Assembly: GCA_011365025.1 (NCBI GenBank)
Contig: RDOF01000013.1
Coordinates: 1-64,000, forward strand
Length of the DNA: 64,000 nt
From: Candidatus Thorarchaeota archaeon
GTDB lineage: Archaea; Asgardarchaeota; Thorarchaeia; Thorarchaeales; Thorarchaeaceae
Direction: 5' to 3'
The notes under the pieces are model-generated. The model was not told where the DNA came from and ran no database searches. It saw nothing but the letters and a program-made list of their open reading frames with translations. Of the stretch, positions 32,689-42,106 are shown one piece after another. How positions within the stretch are numbered: position 1 is the first letter of the stretch; the number at the start of each line of letters is the position of its first letter. The position numbers were made by a program, and so were the translations under genes.

Positions 32689-34047
32689 TCATTGGGGCTT
32701 CCTTAGAATTAGAACCCATTCCCCGCTCATTCTTTCCTTCCGAGGTATCTTGATGAAATGCCTAATCAACCCCGAGAAGAAGGTCTTCTCCAACTCAAAT
32801 CCAACTTCATCCGACGTAGCAAGCTCGCCAAGAATCTCCTGGGATGGAATTGGAACTCCGCGAATGACGTTGTTTCCAATTGCCAGACAATACCGGCCCC
32901 CCGGGTGAAGAACGCGCAGTATCTCTTGCAGCTGCTTCTTCATGTCAAAAAAGAACTTGAAAACAATGAAAGACCGACGCGGGTCTTTGTCAAATATTGC
33001 TCCCAGAAGCGGGTCAAGCGTTGAGAGCCCTGACGTCTTCAAAAACTCATACTCCTTCTTGTAGACCGTTTCAGTCCCAATGTACTCTCGTTTCATCTTT
33101 GATAGAGGCTCATCGCCTGCAAGCCCTAGCCAGTACATTTCAAGCTGATGCGTTCGAGGATAATCAACGGCATTGATGTAAGGAGGCGACGTCACGGCCA
33201 GATGAACAGAACTTGATTCGAGACCTGTGTCTTCGGCTCTTGCTTGTGGAAGCTGTACTTCCCTGAATTGGAGCTGCCTGCACACCTCAGCGAAATCAGT
33301 CATCAAACCAACTTGCTTTTCGAGGGTCGTCCTGAATTTGCCAATTGTTTCCCCTGGAGAAATATTACGCTTAAGCTTCTGCCGAATCACTGTACGCGTG
33401 CAGTGGGGGTCTGCATTTGACACATCGCGGATGATGGATGAGAAGAGGACATTCAGAAAACGGGTCACATCATTTTGCTCTTCAGAAGACATACCATTTC
33501 CGAGAGAGGAATTTGGAATGTCAAGAATGGCAGACCGGATGATTGCAAGCTCTCTAAGAACGAAGCTGCGAAACCAATTGTTGCGGTAGCTGAAAGAGGG
33601 AATATTCGGTTTGAAATCCTTGCCAAGATGCCTTTTCTGAATGGTTTCAATAAGCCAAGTAGCGGCGGGCCTCAATATTTCCGCGTCTATGGGTGTTGTC
33701 TTCGCCCGCGTGATTAACTGAGCCATCGGGTCGATATCGATGCCAATAGCAAGCCGCTCCATGAGCATGGCTTCGAGGATAACGGTGCCGCTACCACACA
33801 TCGGATCAAGCACAACTTGCTTTGAGTTCGAATACTTCTCGATGAGATAGCGAGGCAACTCTGGGAAGAATTTGGCGGGAAACTTGTGAATTCCATGAGT
33901 CAGATAGGACTGGTCTTTGCTATAGATGAGAATTTCTGATTCGTTTGGAATTTCCACAGCAGGATCAATGCTTCCAGAGAATTCCAGTAGGGGCATAGCT
34001 CCAGGTGATGTATTTGCCTTGGTTTGCTCATCCGGGGCCTCCACCAT
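32689..34047 (-). CDS. Amino-group DNA methyltransferase (TSPPY type)
   Basis: This is a 452-aa protein. The SAM-binding motif is VVLDPMCGSGTVILEAML (about 97-114) and the catalytic motif TSPPYINAVDYPRTH, the (S/T)PPY form associated with N4-cytosine or N6-adenine methylation of DNA. An early HGIHKFPAKFFPELPRYL is typical of this family of archaeal and bacterial solitary methylases. No restriction endonuclease gene adjoins it, so it is probably an orphan enzyme. Its stop lies 5 bp from the convergent hydrolase stop. Confidence 0.85.
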   Translation of the reverse strand: MVEAPDEQTKANTSPGAMPLLEFSGSIDPAVEIPNESEILIYSKDQSYLTHGIHKFPAKFFPELPRYLIEKYSNSKQVVLDPMCGSGTVILEAMLMERLAIGIDIDPMAQLITRAKTTPIDAEILRPAATWLIETIQKRHLGKDFKPNIPSFSYRNNWFRSFVLRELAIIRSAILDIPNSSLGNGMSSEEQNDVTRFLNVLFSSIIRDVSNADPHCTRTVIRQKLKRNISPGETIGKFRTTLEKQVGLMTDFAEVCRQLQFREVQLPQARAEDTGLESSSVHLAVTSPPYINAVDYPRTHQLEMYWLGLAGDEPLSKMKREYIGTETVYKKEYEFLKTSGLSTLDPLLGAIFDKDPRRSFIVFKFFFDMKKQLQEILRVLHPGGRYCLAIGNNVIRGVPIPSQEILGELATSDEVGFELEKTFFSGLIRHFIKIPRKERMSGEWVLILRKPQ

Positions 34048-34347
34048 ATCTCATCTCGCCTAGCTGTATCTGATAGGGGCAACACATCCTCATGCCATTT
34101 AAGATAGTTGTTCAGCAGTATCTGGATAGTACGGCATTTGACGATTAAGGAACCTGATTTTCCGGTCATGTTAAATAGGAGAAGGGTGTCTATCACACTC
34201 AATCCCTTCCTTTGAGTCGAGTTTCGTGTCCATGATGCTTGGAGGAGAAAGAACGCGCCCGTGCTAATTTTCAGGACGCGCAGCCCCAATTGTCATGAAC
34301 TGGAAATGGCTTGGAGCTATGGGAGTTACGCAACGGAGTTACATGCA
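34048..34347. other. 300-bp intergenic region between methyltransferase and small membrane protein
   Basis: I see no supported gene here. A GGAGGAG at about 34222 is too far from any start. Open frames extending from either side read like shadows of the flanking genes. It presumably holds the divergent promoters of both genes. Confidence 0.4.
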
Positions 34348-34686
34348 ATGGCAGATCTAAAGAAAATTGGAGACCTACTGGTTCTCCTTGGAGCCCTGAT
34401 TGGCATTATTCAAGGAATACTCTTGCTACTCCCCGACCTTGGTTTTACCTTGGGAGGTTGGATTAGTCTTGGTGGGTTCCTTGACGGCTTCATCATGGGT
34501 ATTCTGGCAATTCTCTTTTCACTAATTGCCTTAGTGAACAGTGGATTCTTGAAGATCAGTGCACTCGATTTCGGCAAGACGAACAAGTTCATCGTGATTC
34601 TCATTATTGGGATTCTTATGATTCTGTTCGCCAGCGACATCGGTGGCATTTTGTGCATTCTAGGCGCCATACTCTGGCTTCTATAA
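34348..34686 (+). CDS. Small polytopic membrane protein
   Basis: This is 112 aa from ATG at 34348 with GGAG 9 nt upstream; longer in-frame starts add 29 polar residues. Three to four hydrophobic helices (LLVLLGALIGIIQGILLLLP, FIMGILAILFSLIALV, FIVILIIGILMILFASDIGG) follow. It resembles the other small membrane protein at 36226-36609 in size but not clearly in sequence. Function unknown. It is followed by a good terminator. Confidence 0.65.
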   Translation: MADLKKIGDLLVLLGALIGIIQGILLLLPDLGFTLGGWISLGGFLDGFIMGILAILFSLIALVNSGFLKISALDFGKTNKFIVILIIGILMILFASDIGGILCILGAILWLL

Positions 34687-34695
34687 ACAAGGAGT

Positions 34696-34740
34696 ACTCA
34701 TCTCTGGTATTTGCTGGAGATGAGTTATCCTTCTTTTTCC
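34696..34740 (+). terminator. Intrinsic-type terminator
   Basis: ACTCATCTC (34696-34704) and GAGATGAGT (34717-34725) form a perfect 9-bp stem with a 12-nt loop. A T-rich tract (TATCCTTCTTTTTCC) follows. It lies 10 bp after the stop of the small membrane protein and before the convergent aminotransferase. Confidence 0.7.
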
Positions 34741-34750
34741 GGCAATAGTA

Positions 34751-36148
34751 CTAAACTGATTCCTTAATCGCGCTATCAATACGGCCTACGGCCTCGTCGA
34801 TGTTCTCCTTCGTAATAATGTAGCTCGGAGTCAATCTCATGACATTTTGACCCGCGCCAAGAACCCATAGCTTTTGCTTTTGCACCGCGTTCTTGACAAT
34901 AGTATTTCGGAGCCTGGGCGCCTTCTCTTTGGATTTCTTGTCCTTTACGAATTCGACACCAATCATCAAGCCCATCCCACGAACATCACCAACAACTTCG
35001 TATTTCTCTTTAAGTTCCTCTAGCAATTTCAGGAAGTATGCGCCGTTTTCGGCATTCCTTCTGAGATAATCACCATCTTCAATATGCTTGAGGATCCAAA
35101 GTGAAAGCAGCCCCATCTTGGGCTCAGCAGAGAAAGTCTCTGAATGGCGTGAAGGTCCAGTAAACATAGGCACCGGACCGATTGATGCTCCCATTGGATA
35201 GCCGCCACCTATTGCTTTGCCCAAGGAGATGTAGTCCGGAGCAACACCATGCTTCTCGATGGCGGTCCATTTACCTGTACGACCCATCCCGGCCTGAACC
35301 TCGTCGGCCATAAAGTAGGCTCCTACTTCCTTAGCCAGTTTGTAAAAGCCCTGGATAGCTTTGCTAGGAGGTACTATGAGACCACCCTCGCCAGCAAGTC
35401 CTTCCATTACAAAAGCAGCGATATCATCGCCCTCAACTTGCAGGGTATAGCGAAGATACTCTACACATTCGAGATTACAGTCTTCGACATTCTGCCCATA
35501 GGGGCAACGATAGCAATAGGGGTATGCAACACGAACAACATCAACGCCTTGAGGAAATCCAGATTTGTGTCTTGAGTTTGAAGCCGTCAGAGCAAGGGCG
35601 TATCCTGTTCGACCATGAAAAGCGGGACGAAACGCAACAAAGCGTTTCCTTCCGGAAAGATCCATTGCTGACTTCATACATCCTTCTACTGCACGCCCTC
35701 CTGAGGTGGTGAACACAACGCGTTTCTTGTGAGCCCCGGGAGAGATTCGGGCCAACTTCTCGGCAAGTAGTGTCTGAGGAATTGCATCGAAGTCCTGGCC
35801 GGGCATCTCATGAATGACATCAATGATACTCATCTCGAAGTCCAGAAAAGGCTTGTATCGTAGCCCAAATGCGCGCACGGCAACACCACCAGTAACGTCA
35901 AGGTACTCTGTCCCCTCGATATCGAAAATCCGGACCCCTTCTCCCTTGGTGTGGTCAAGGCAGCCATACACATCGCGGTCCTGGGTAGTTATCGCAAGTG
36001 CTTCAGCAGCCCTGGCTTTCCAATAATCATTTGTCATTTGCTTCTTATCTACATCTTCAAAACCAAGATCATGAAGAATTCGAATGTGCTTCTCATCCAT
36101 TGACGCCACATCCTCTGGATTACAGGCCTGAAGCCATAGTTGCCTCAT
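34751..36148 (-). CDS. Class III PLP-dependent aminotransferase or amino-acid racemase
   Basis: This 465-aa enzyme has the class III fold with the PLP-lysine motif SLGKAIGGGYPMGA and the DEVQAGMGRTG motif before it. A four-cysteine segment (YCYRCPYGQNVEDCNLEC) is typical of an archaeal branch related to 4-aminobutyrate/ornithine aminotransferases and the Thermococcales amino-acid racemases. The substrate cannot be fixed from sequence. The first 16 residues may be leader, since MDEKHIRIL gives another ATG. Nothing near it names a pathway. Confidence 0.85.
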   Translation of the reverse strand: MRQLWLQACNPEDVASMDEKHIRILHDLGFEDVDKKQMTNDYWKARAAEALAITTQDRDVYGCLDHTKGEGVRIFDIEGTEYLDVTGGVAVRAFGLRYKPFLDFEMSIIDVIHEMPGQDFDAIPQTLLAEKLARISPGAHKKRVVFTTSGGRAVEGCMKSAMDLSGRKRFVAFRPAFHGRTGYALALTASNSRHKSGFPQGVDVVRVAYPYCYRCPYGQNVEDCNLECVEYLRYTLQVEGDDIAAFVMEGLAGEGGLIVPPSKAIQGFYKLAKEVGAYFMADEVQAGMGRTGKWTAIEKHGVAPDYISLGKAIGGGYPMGASIGPVPMFTGPSRHSETFSAEPKMGLLSLWILKHIEDGDYLRRNAENGAYFLKLLEELKEKYEVVGDVRGMGLMIGVEFVKDKKSKEKAPRLRNTIVKNAVQKQKLWVLGAGQNVMRLTPSYIITKENIDEAVGRIDSAIKESV

Positions 36149-36225
36149 TATTTAATTTGCGATGTGGGCTGAAAATAGGAGGAAAAAAGGGGCTAATGCG
36201 AGTCTCAGCAGGCCCGCACTATCAT

Positions 36226-36609
36226 CTAGGTTTTAGCCACGAGTAGAATGCCGGCAATCAGAATCATGAATCCTGCAAGGGTGCCTGCATTTAGCAACCA
36301 ACCCACCAGATCGAAACTCACATTCCTTAGAACAATGAATATTGAGAAGAGCCCAAAGATTGCCAAGAGGGCACCGCTCTTATTTACTTTCCAATTGATA
36401 AAACCGCATGCGTCATAGGACAGGGCAACCATTAGAAGCAGAGCAATGGCAATCAGCACGTCAATCAGTGCATCTACATTTCCACCGAGAAAGGTGTTGA
36501 CTCCGCCTACAAGCATCTGAAGCCCAATAATTGCGAGCACTAGTCCGCCTAACACAGTGAAACCCTGTGCGGCACCTTCCGCTTTAAGACCCATTTTGTC
36601 ACCATCCAT
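36226..36609 (-). CDS. Small membrane protein, four helices
   Basis: This 127-aa protein has hydrophobic segments at about 17-37, 45-65, 78-95 and 103-125, with short polar loops and no catalytic motif. A lone CGF after the second helix is the only cysteine. It is encoded 77 bp upstream of nothing recognisable and divergent from the zinc-ribbon protein at 36753. Function unknown. Confidence 0.65.
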   Translation of the reverse strand: MDGDKMGLKAEGAAQGFTVLGGLVLAIIGLQMLVGGVNTFLGGNVDALIDVLIAIALLLMVALSYDACGFINWKVNKSGALLAIFGLFSIFIVLRNVSFDLVGWLLNAGTLAGFMILIAGILLVAKT

Positions 36610-36752
36610 TTGAGAAGTTACATTCTCCTTGCGATCGAGCCTAACAGGGCGTACTGATGATAATATAGTTTTCCGGAGATTGATTCAAGTTACCCCGGTA
36701 ATACACAGGTTCTATTCTGGATTCATTCCATATCAATCAAGGCTCCTATGAG

Positions 36753-37628
36753 GTGACCACTATTACCTATCATAGCCAAGAGAGAGAAGATTCATCAGTC
36801 AGACCAGTTAGGCTTGATCGAACAGAGGGGCACGTGATTATCGAGGGGAGAGCCTATCCTGCAAGAGAACTAGTGGAGGCCTTGGCTCAGAGTGGATATG
36901 CGGAACTGCGGGCCATGGGAGATTCGCTTGTTCTAGGACGCAAGAAGATCACTCCCATTTTCAAGTCGAGACAGGAACGTGCAATGGCGGCTCTATGCCA
37001 TGGAAGTCTAGCGTTTTGCTGTCCCATGTCGAAACGATGTGCCGAAAGAAATAGGGCTCTCGAGATGCTAGGGCTAACGCCTGCAGATTATGAACAGATG
37101 AAGGGCGAAGCGCATCTCAGATTCATTGAGATGGCCAAGGGACACCTTCGTGAAACTCGATCTTATGAACCTCTTGGACACAGAACAGCCAATCGCCCCG
37201 CCGTTGATTATGGCTATGGAAGAGATGACTATAGGAGAGAGTTTGACGATCTTGAGAGTTCACTCTCACGGGAAGAGCGAAGCCCAGAAGACCGTCGGTC
37301 GCCATGGGCCCCTGATTCCGATATTCGAAGTACCCGGGCTCGTGCGGAATACGGAGAGCGAGAGAGAAGTGATCCATATTCTGACCTTGGCTCACTCTTT
37401 GGGGAACGCTCTGGTCCCGACATCGAGATTCCAACACCTGAAAGAACCTGCAAAACCTGTAGTGATGAGAATATAGAAGGACTCGGCTCCCTCTTCAGCC
37501 AAGGCGAGCTCAGTCCTTTCAGTAGTGACCACAGGGATGTTCAAGAAGAGCGTGGGTTCTGTTTCTCCTGTGGAAGAACATTTAGAGCTGGCACCAAGGT
37601 TTGCCCGTGGTGTGGAATTACTCAGTAG
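36753..37628 (+). CDS. Hypothetical protein with C-terminal zinc ribbon
   Basis: This is 291 aa from GTG at 36753. The N-terminal part has HVIIEGRAYPARELVEALAQ and a cysteine/histidine-containing stretch (ALCHGSLAFCCPMSKRCAER). The middle is low-complexity, rich in Arg, Asp, Ser and Tyr. The end is a zinc ribbon, CFSC...CPWCG. The layout recalls archaeal adaptor proteins with a disordered linker, but no family is recognised. It ends overlapping the convergent neighbour by 7 nt. Confidence 0.65.
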   Translation: MTTITYHSQEREDSSVRPVRLDRTEGHVIIEGRAYPARELVEALAQSGYAELRAMGDSLVLGRKKITPIFKSRQERAMAALCHGSLAFCCPMSKRCAERNRALEMLGLTPADYEQMKGEAHLRFIEMAKGHLRETRSYEPLGHRTANRPAVDYGYGRDDYRREFDDLESSLSREERSPEDRRSPWAPDSDIRSTRARAEYGERERSDPYSDLGSLFGERSGPDIEIPTPERTCKTCSDENIEGLGSLFSQGELSPFSSDHRDVQEERGFCFSCGRTFRAGTKVCPWCGITQ

Positions 37629-38653
37629 TTCCCAATGGCGCTTTCGCGTCGGGTTGAGTAATCGGCAGGGTAACTAAAGGTGGTCATATATCGTTCAATC
37701 CCAGCATCCTTTCCTAGTGCCTTCAATTCCTGAAGCTGTTCCATTGATGTCACTCCCCAACGGAAGAGAGATACAGTGCCACCTCGCCGAGTGAACTCGT
37801 TGGTGAAGTAAAGTGACTCAATTAGCTCGTTGTACTCAGCGGACCCGCTGATGGGGAGAATTGGACTCCATGGATAGAGATTGATAATGACACTTCCAGT
37901 AATGTCAAGGATACCGTTGTAATCATAGCCATACTGACCCCTGCCACCTTCCGAGAAGCCGGTTTCTGGGTCAAGCAGGACTTCCACGGATATCTTCAGG
38001 GGCGTTTCTCTGGCAGTCTTTTCATCAGATGCCTTTGCTGCCGCATGTAGGTGGCGGAGACCTTCATTGATCTTGCCGGCCCTCCATTCATGCCACCTTG
38101 CGTGATATTCAGGATTCTCGGTGATGTACTCGTAGGTAAGTCGGGCAGGCTCCTGATCAACAATTGGCGCGAACTCGCTTCTGCACCTATTACAGAAGCA
38201 GAAATGATCACGAATGAACCCTGCGCCAAAGAGGAGAATCTCATCTATAGGAAATGCACCGAGTTCACCGACAATTTCCGCGCCATAGGCCCAAAACTCC
38301 TCTCTGTTCGGGCAAATCTGGTGAGGCATTTGCTCGCCTCGTGGCGATACCGTGTGATACTTCGGGTCACGTGCAAACCATCCATCGGTATAGAAATCCA
38401 TACTGGCAACAGTATGAATGTCCAACATATGCGTCAAGTCCACTAGCTCTTGGAAGAGCTGAGTGTTTTGCTCCTGTACGGGGGCAGTCTTGCTTGGAAA
38501 ATTCACATATCCTGTGGGCCCCTTCCCAACAATTCCTATCGATTCCATGTAAGATGCGTAGGTCGACACGAAATCCTTCGCTGACATATCAATGTCCTCG
38601 GGTTTTAGAAGGATCAGGAGTTTTTGCATGAAGAATTCCCTGAAGTTAGACAT
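37622..38653 (-). CDS. Putative TIM-barrel protein, unknown activity
   Basis: This 343-aa soluble protein starts at 38653, with GGAG 10 nt upstream; an ATG at 38629 is also possible. Segments such as MLDIHTVASMDFYTDGWFA, FPIDEILLFGAGFIRDHFCF, SGSVIINLYPWSPILPISGS and GGTVSLFRWGVTSMEQL follow the strand-helix rhythm and acidic patches of glycoside-hydrolase-like barrels. A CFCNRC pair may hold a metal. There is no signal peptide. The family is not recognised. Confidence 0.55.
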   Translation of the reverse strand: MSNFREFFMQKLLILLKPEDIDMSAKDFVSTYASYMESIGIVGKGPTGYVNFPSKTAPVQEQNTQLFQELVDLTHMLDIHTVASMDFYTDGWFARDPKYHTVSPRGEQMPHQICPNREEFWAYGAEIVGELGAFPIDEILLFGAGFIRDHFCFCNRCRSEFAPIVDQEPARLTYEYITENPEYHARWHEWRAGKINEGLRHLHAAAKASDEKTARETPLKISVEVLLDPETGFSEGGRGQYGYDYNGILDITGSVIINLYPWSPILPISGSAEYNELIESLYFTNEFTRRGGTVSLFRWGVTSMEQLQELKALGKDAGIERYMTTFSYPADYSTRRESAIGNY

Positions 38654-38767
38654 TTTTTCTACTCCGGCAACATCAATGGTCTTGCATCTGTCCTTTAGCG
38701 TTTTCCCCTGTGTCCGCTATAAGAATTTCTTAGGGATACCCGCCATGTTTTTTGTAGCTACACCTGC

Positions 38768-41557
38768 TTAAAAGAACTGGTCAAGCGTGGTAAATCCTAG
38801 CAACTCCTCAAAATCAATTCCTACTGAATCTAAGACTTGCTCGAAGACTGATCGTAGAGTATCGATATACTTGTCTTTGTCAAGCCAGTAACTCGCACCT
38901 TCAGCCAGTTGTACTGGGAGAAGATCCTCTGGCCCCTTTGTTTTGATGTATTCCACGATGGTCCCGGGTGGCACATCATATCCTGCATTCTTCAGCATCA
39001 AGGCTGCACGAACATGTTGAGGAGTGGTTTTTCCATAGGCGTCAAGAGGCTTGGTCATCTGTACACGAAAGGCAAGCTCTTCCGGTTCGTATGGATCTGC
39101 CTTCCCCTCAAGACGATCAATGACAGAATTGACTATTTCGCGCACTTCTTCCTTTGCGGCCTCAAACCCCTCGGGATTGTCGACCTTGCTTAGGGCACCG
39201 AGCATTTTCCGGAAAGCGTCTTGTACAAAATTGGGGGTGTTCCTCTTCTTTCCGCTGAGCCCCTTTACCTCCACATAGCCCGATTGATAGACTCCTATGT
39301 AGTTCTTCTTTCGGTCAGACAATGCTACATACTTGTAGGTTTTCTCAACCTCAAGATCAATTCCCAATTCATCACGGGACCACTTGACAAGTTCTTCTTG
39401 CTGCTCGGAAGACGGGTTGTCTAGGAATACAGAGTCGGTATCGCCATAGAGGACCTTCACTCCCATAGATTCCGCTTTTTTCTTGGTCTTGATAATTGCA
39501 TTCCGTCCATAGGCGGTAACGCTCTCTGCCGCGGGCATGCAGAAGAGCTCAAAATGCTGAGCTCCTGTTACTCCATAGGCAGCATTGACAAATACCTTCA
39601 ACGCCTTCTCCACTACGCCATACCAGTTACGCGTTTGCTCGTCAAGTTTCTTATCCTTGCTTCTCGACTTGAACCATTTCACACGAGTATCGCGGAAGAA
39701 GCCAATGGTTTGGCTAATCATTCCCTTTCGCTTCTTGCAAATCCAATGGTCCGTTTCAGGAACACGGTTATCGGTTGCATTCCTGCATTCTTCGTGAGGA
39801 CAATCAACCGTTTCATAGCTAATGTTGTGGCGTTTCATGATTGTAGGATACAGGCTGGCAAAGTCCAATACTGTTGCATTGAAGTGCACACCGGCCTCGG
39901 GTTCGATTACAATAGCTCCCTTGAATCGCTTATCCTTGATCATCGCTTCAGTATGAGCTTCTGCGGATTTCAGGGTGTCAATGTCGATTCGCCTTGGGAT
40001 GATGAATCCCTGGGACCGATGTTCCTGTCTAAAGAGAGACTGAATCCATGAAGAGATGCCAAGACGTGTCACATCTTCCATTGACAGACGCGATATACGC
40101 ATGAGGAGAACTATCAGACGCAGCAACAGGTTGTCGTCATAGGATGTGATTCTTTGGGTAATATTGGCATCAAGCCAGCAATAGTGAGCAAGTTCGTTGT
40201 ACGGTAGCGCTGATATGTCTGTGCTGAGCTCCAGTTTCCCAATTCCGAGGAGACCTTGCGCAATAGAGTCCAAGTTCGATTGCTCGTAAGCTCCCGAAAG
40301 CGCATAGAGCCGAATTGAGGGGTTCTTCAGGAATCGGTAGAGGTCGATGTGAATTCCCTTCCGTAGTAAGGACAACTCCTTAGCCAAATAGATTGGGCAG
40401 TCCGCCTCCATGTTGATACCAAGCTTCTTCGCTCTATTGTGCAAATACTGAAGGTCGAATGCATCACCGACAAAGGTCAAGACGACGGGATAGTCATCAA
40501 TGAGACGAAATGCATCAAGAATCATCTCTCTTTCATCGTCATAGTATTCTATCTCAAGTTGCTTTGGAAATCCGCTTGGTTTTGGACCCTCAATAATACC
40601 CTTCCGCTTCAGAACAAAGCACTTCTGAAAGTTCTCATTGTCAGACAGGCCAATGGCCGTTACCTCATAGGGGGCGGTAGCAGCATCAGGAACCCTGTTC
40701 TTGACAGGAGTATAAACCTCTATGTCAACTGCGATTCTTCGAATATCAGGGACTTCAGTAAAGAACATGGGAGAGTATGATGAGATTATGTCCGCCAGAC
40801 CTTCTTCATCACCAATGGTTTTTTTGAACTCATCAAGTAGTGATTGATCCAGCTTGGGAGGACATGGAACCAAGTCCCCCTTTTCTATCTTGTATGGCAA
40901 GCCACTGACAATGTCCTGATCATAGGTGTAGCAATTTCGGTATCGAATATTCGCCTCCCAGGCGTGACTAATGGGCTCTGGTCCGCTTCTATCCACAAGC
41001 CGGTCTCTTATCGCGCCTACAGAACCTCCAATTGCAAGCGGATCGGTTCCAATGACCTTTGTCATTTTCACTGACGAATCGCGCAAAAGATCAACTAATG
41101 TCACCTCTTCCGCCCTGACAAATCCCCTGTGAGATCCAGTCTTTTGTTCTACAACCTGCACTGGGTAATCAGTGTAGCAATAGGGCTTGTGACCCCTATT
41201 ATCATACCAGAAGTAAATTCGCTTCGACTTCGGTTCGTACAGTCTTGCAAAAGCCCGGTTCTCAGCTCCTGAGTAGTCCACCGAAAGAATATACGATGGC
41301 GGAAGATCATTCGGTCGGTCCTTGTCCGGGGCCTTTAAAGGAGCTACGATTTCTTCCTCTTCTTCTTCCTCTTCCCCATATTCATCATTGGAATTGTCAC
41401 GAGATTCATTAATTTCATTAGATTTCGAGGCCTTTGCTTGCTGCGCGTTTGGCTTCCCGGGAGACGCTTTCGGCTGATCATCAGTGGTTTCGCTGAAAAA
41501 GTCCTCTAGATTTGACTGCGCGCCTTCGCCATCTTGTTTATCGTCGGACAATTCCAC
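38768..41557 (-). CDS. polB: Family-B DNA polymerase (PolB)
   Basis: This is a 929-aa protein. Exonuclease motifs are ExoI DIE (278-280), ExoII near FVGDAFD (362-368) and ExoIII YCWLD (459-463). Polymerase motifs are A DFASLYPT (565-572), B KVFVNAAYG (654-662) and C YGDTDS (704-709), all intact. A Cys cluster (586, 591, 607) lies between A and B. A long acidic N-terminus (1-85) carries QSNLEDFF (14-21), a PCNA-binding consensus, and the C-terminus ends TTLDQFF, a second PIP-like motif. It should be a replicative or repair polymerase with proofreading. The ExoII motif has Gly-Asp where Asn is usual. Confidence 0.96.
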   Translation of the reverse strand: MELSDDKQDGEGAQSNLEDFFSETTDDQPKASPGKPNAQQAKASKSNEINESRDNSNDEYGEEEEEEEEIVAPLKAPDKDRPNDLPPSYILSVDYSGAENRAFARLYEPKSKRIYFWYDNRGHKPYCYTDYPVQVVEQKTGSHRGFVRAEEVTLVDLLRDSSVKMTKVIGTDPLAIGGSVGAIRDRLVDRSGPEPISHAWEANIRYRNCYTYDQDIVSGLPYKIEKGDLVPCPPKLDQSLLDEFKKTIGDEEGLADIISSYSPMFFTEVPDIRRIAVDIEVYTPVKNRVPDAATAPYEVTAIGLSDNENFQKCFVLKRKGIIEGPKPSGFPKQLEIEYYDDEREMILDAFRLIDDYPVVLTFVGDAFDLQYLHNRAKKLGINMEADCPIYLAKELSLLRKGIHIDLYRFLKNPSIRLYALSGAYEQSNLDSIAQGLLGIGKLELSTDISALPYNELAHYCWLDANITQRITSYDDNLLLRLIVLLMRISRLSMEDVTRLGISSWIQSLFRQEHRSQGFIIPRRIDIDTLKSAEAHTEAMIKDKRFKGAIVIEPEAGVHFNATVLDFASLYPTIMKRHNISYETVDCPHEECRNATDNRVPETDHWICKKRKGMISQTIGFFRDTRVKWFKSRSKDKKLDEQTRNWYGVVEKALKVFVNAAYGVTGAQHFELFCMPAAESVTAYGRNAIIKTKKKAESMGVKVLYGDTDSVFLDNPSSEQQEELVKWSRDELGIDLEVEKTYKYVALSDRKKNYIGVYQSGYVEVKGLSGKKRNTPNFVQDAFRKMLGALSKVDNPEGFEAAKEEVREIVNSVIDRLEGKADPYEPEELAFRVQMTKPLDAYGKTTPQHVRAALMLKNAGYDVPPGTIVEYIKTKGPEDLLPVQLAEGASYWLDKDKYIDTLRSVFEQVLDSVGIDFEELLGFTTLDQFF

Positions 41558-41658
41558 TCACTGTTTCTGTCAATGGATTTCACCTGATAAGGACTTCCCA
41601 TAGTGAGTAGGCACAATTCTGCGAACGGTTCTTAAGAACACCGTGGCTTCAGGTGAAC

Positions 41659-42093
41659 ATGACTCACTCAATTGAAGCAAAGCCCATCCGTGTAATTGTT
41701 GCTAGAATGGAACCGGGTGAAGACATCCTTGAAGTAATTGAGAAAGTAGTGGAGTTCCATAATATCCGTTCAGGAACAATAAATCTGATTGGAGCAATAT
41801 CAAGAGCACACCTCGGCTATTTTGATCGAAAGGCAAAGGAATACAGGAGTTACGTGTTGAAGCAAGATCTCGAAGTTGTTTCTTGCATGGGCAACATCTC
41901 ACGATTAAGCGATGGTAGTGCAGTGATTCATGCGCACATGGTTGTATCAGAAGAAACAGGCGCCTGTTTTGGTGGACACCTGATGAAGGGCTGTGAGGTG
42001 TCAGTCACAATCGAACTGATTATTCAGGAGCTGGACGTAGACCTAAGAAGAAAGAAAGATGCAGAGACCGGGTTGAATCTCCTGAATCTCTGA
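41659..42093 (+). CDS. PPC/DUF296-domain protein
   Basis: This is 144 aa from ATG at 41659, with AGGTGA 3 nt before it; a GTG at 41653 is the alternative. The whole chain is one PPC domain: EPGEDILEVIEKVVEFHNIR, GTINLIGAISRAHLGYFD, and the GxxHxHMxxS-like AVIHAHMVVSEETGACFGGH, in which the histidines bind a metal. Archaeal members form trimers. In plants the domain sits with AT-hooks; alone it has no proven role. It is divergent from polB. Confidence 0.88.
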   Translation: MTHSIEAKPIRVIVARMEPGEDILEVIEKVVEFHNIRSGTINLIGAISRAHLGYFDRKAKEYRSYVLKQDLEVVSCMGNISRLSDGSAVIHAHMVVSEETGACFGGHLMKGCEVSVTIELIIQELDVDLRRKKDAETGLNLLNL

Positions 42094-42106
42094 TTCTGCA
42101 TCTTGA

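Noticed and set aside
33900..34289. 129-codon open frame on the minus strand overlapping the methyltransferase start
   Set aside because: It shares its sequence with the methyltransferase in another frame, has no ribosome-binding site, and its composition (Trp, Leu, Arg-rich) is that of a shadow.
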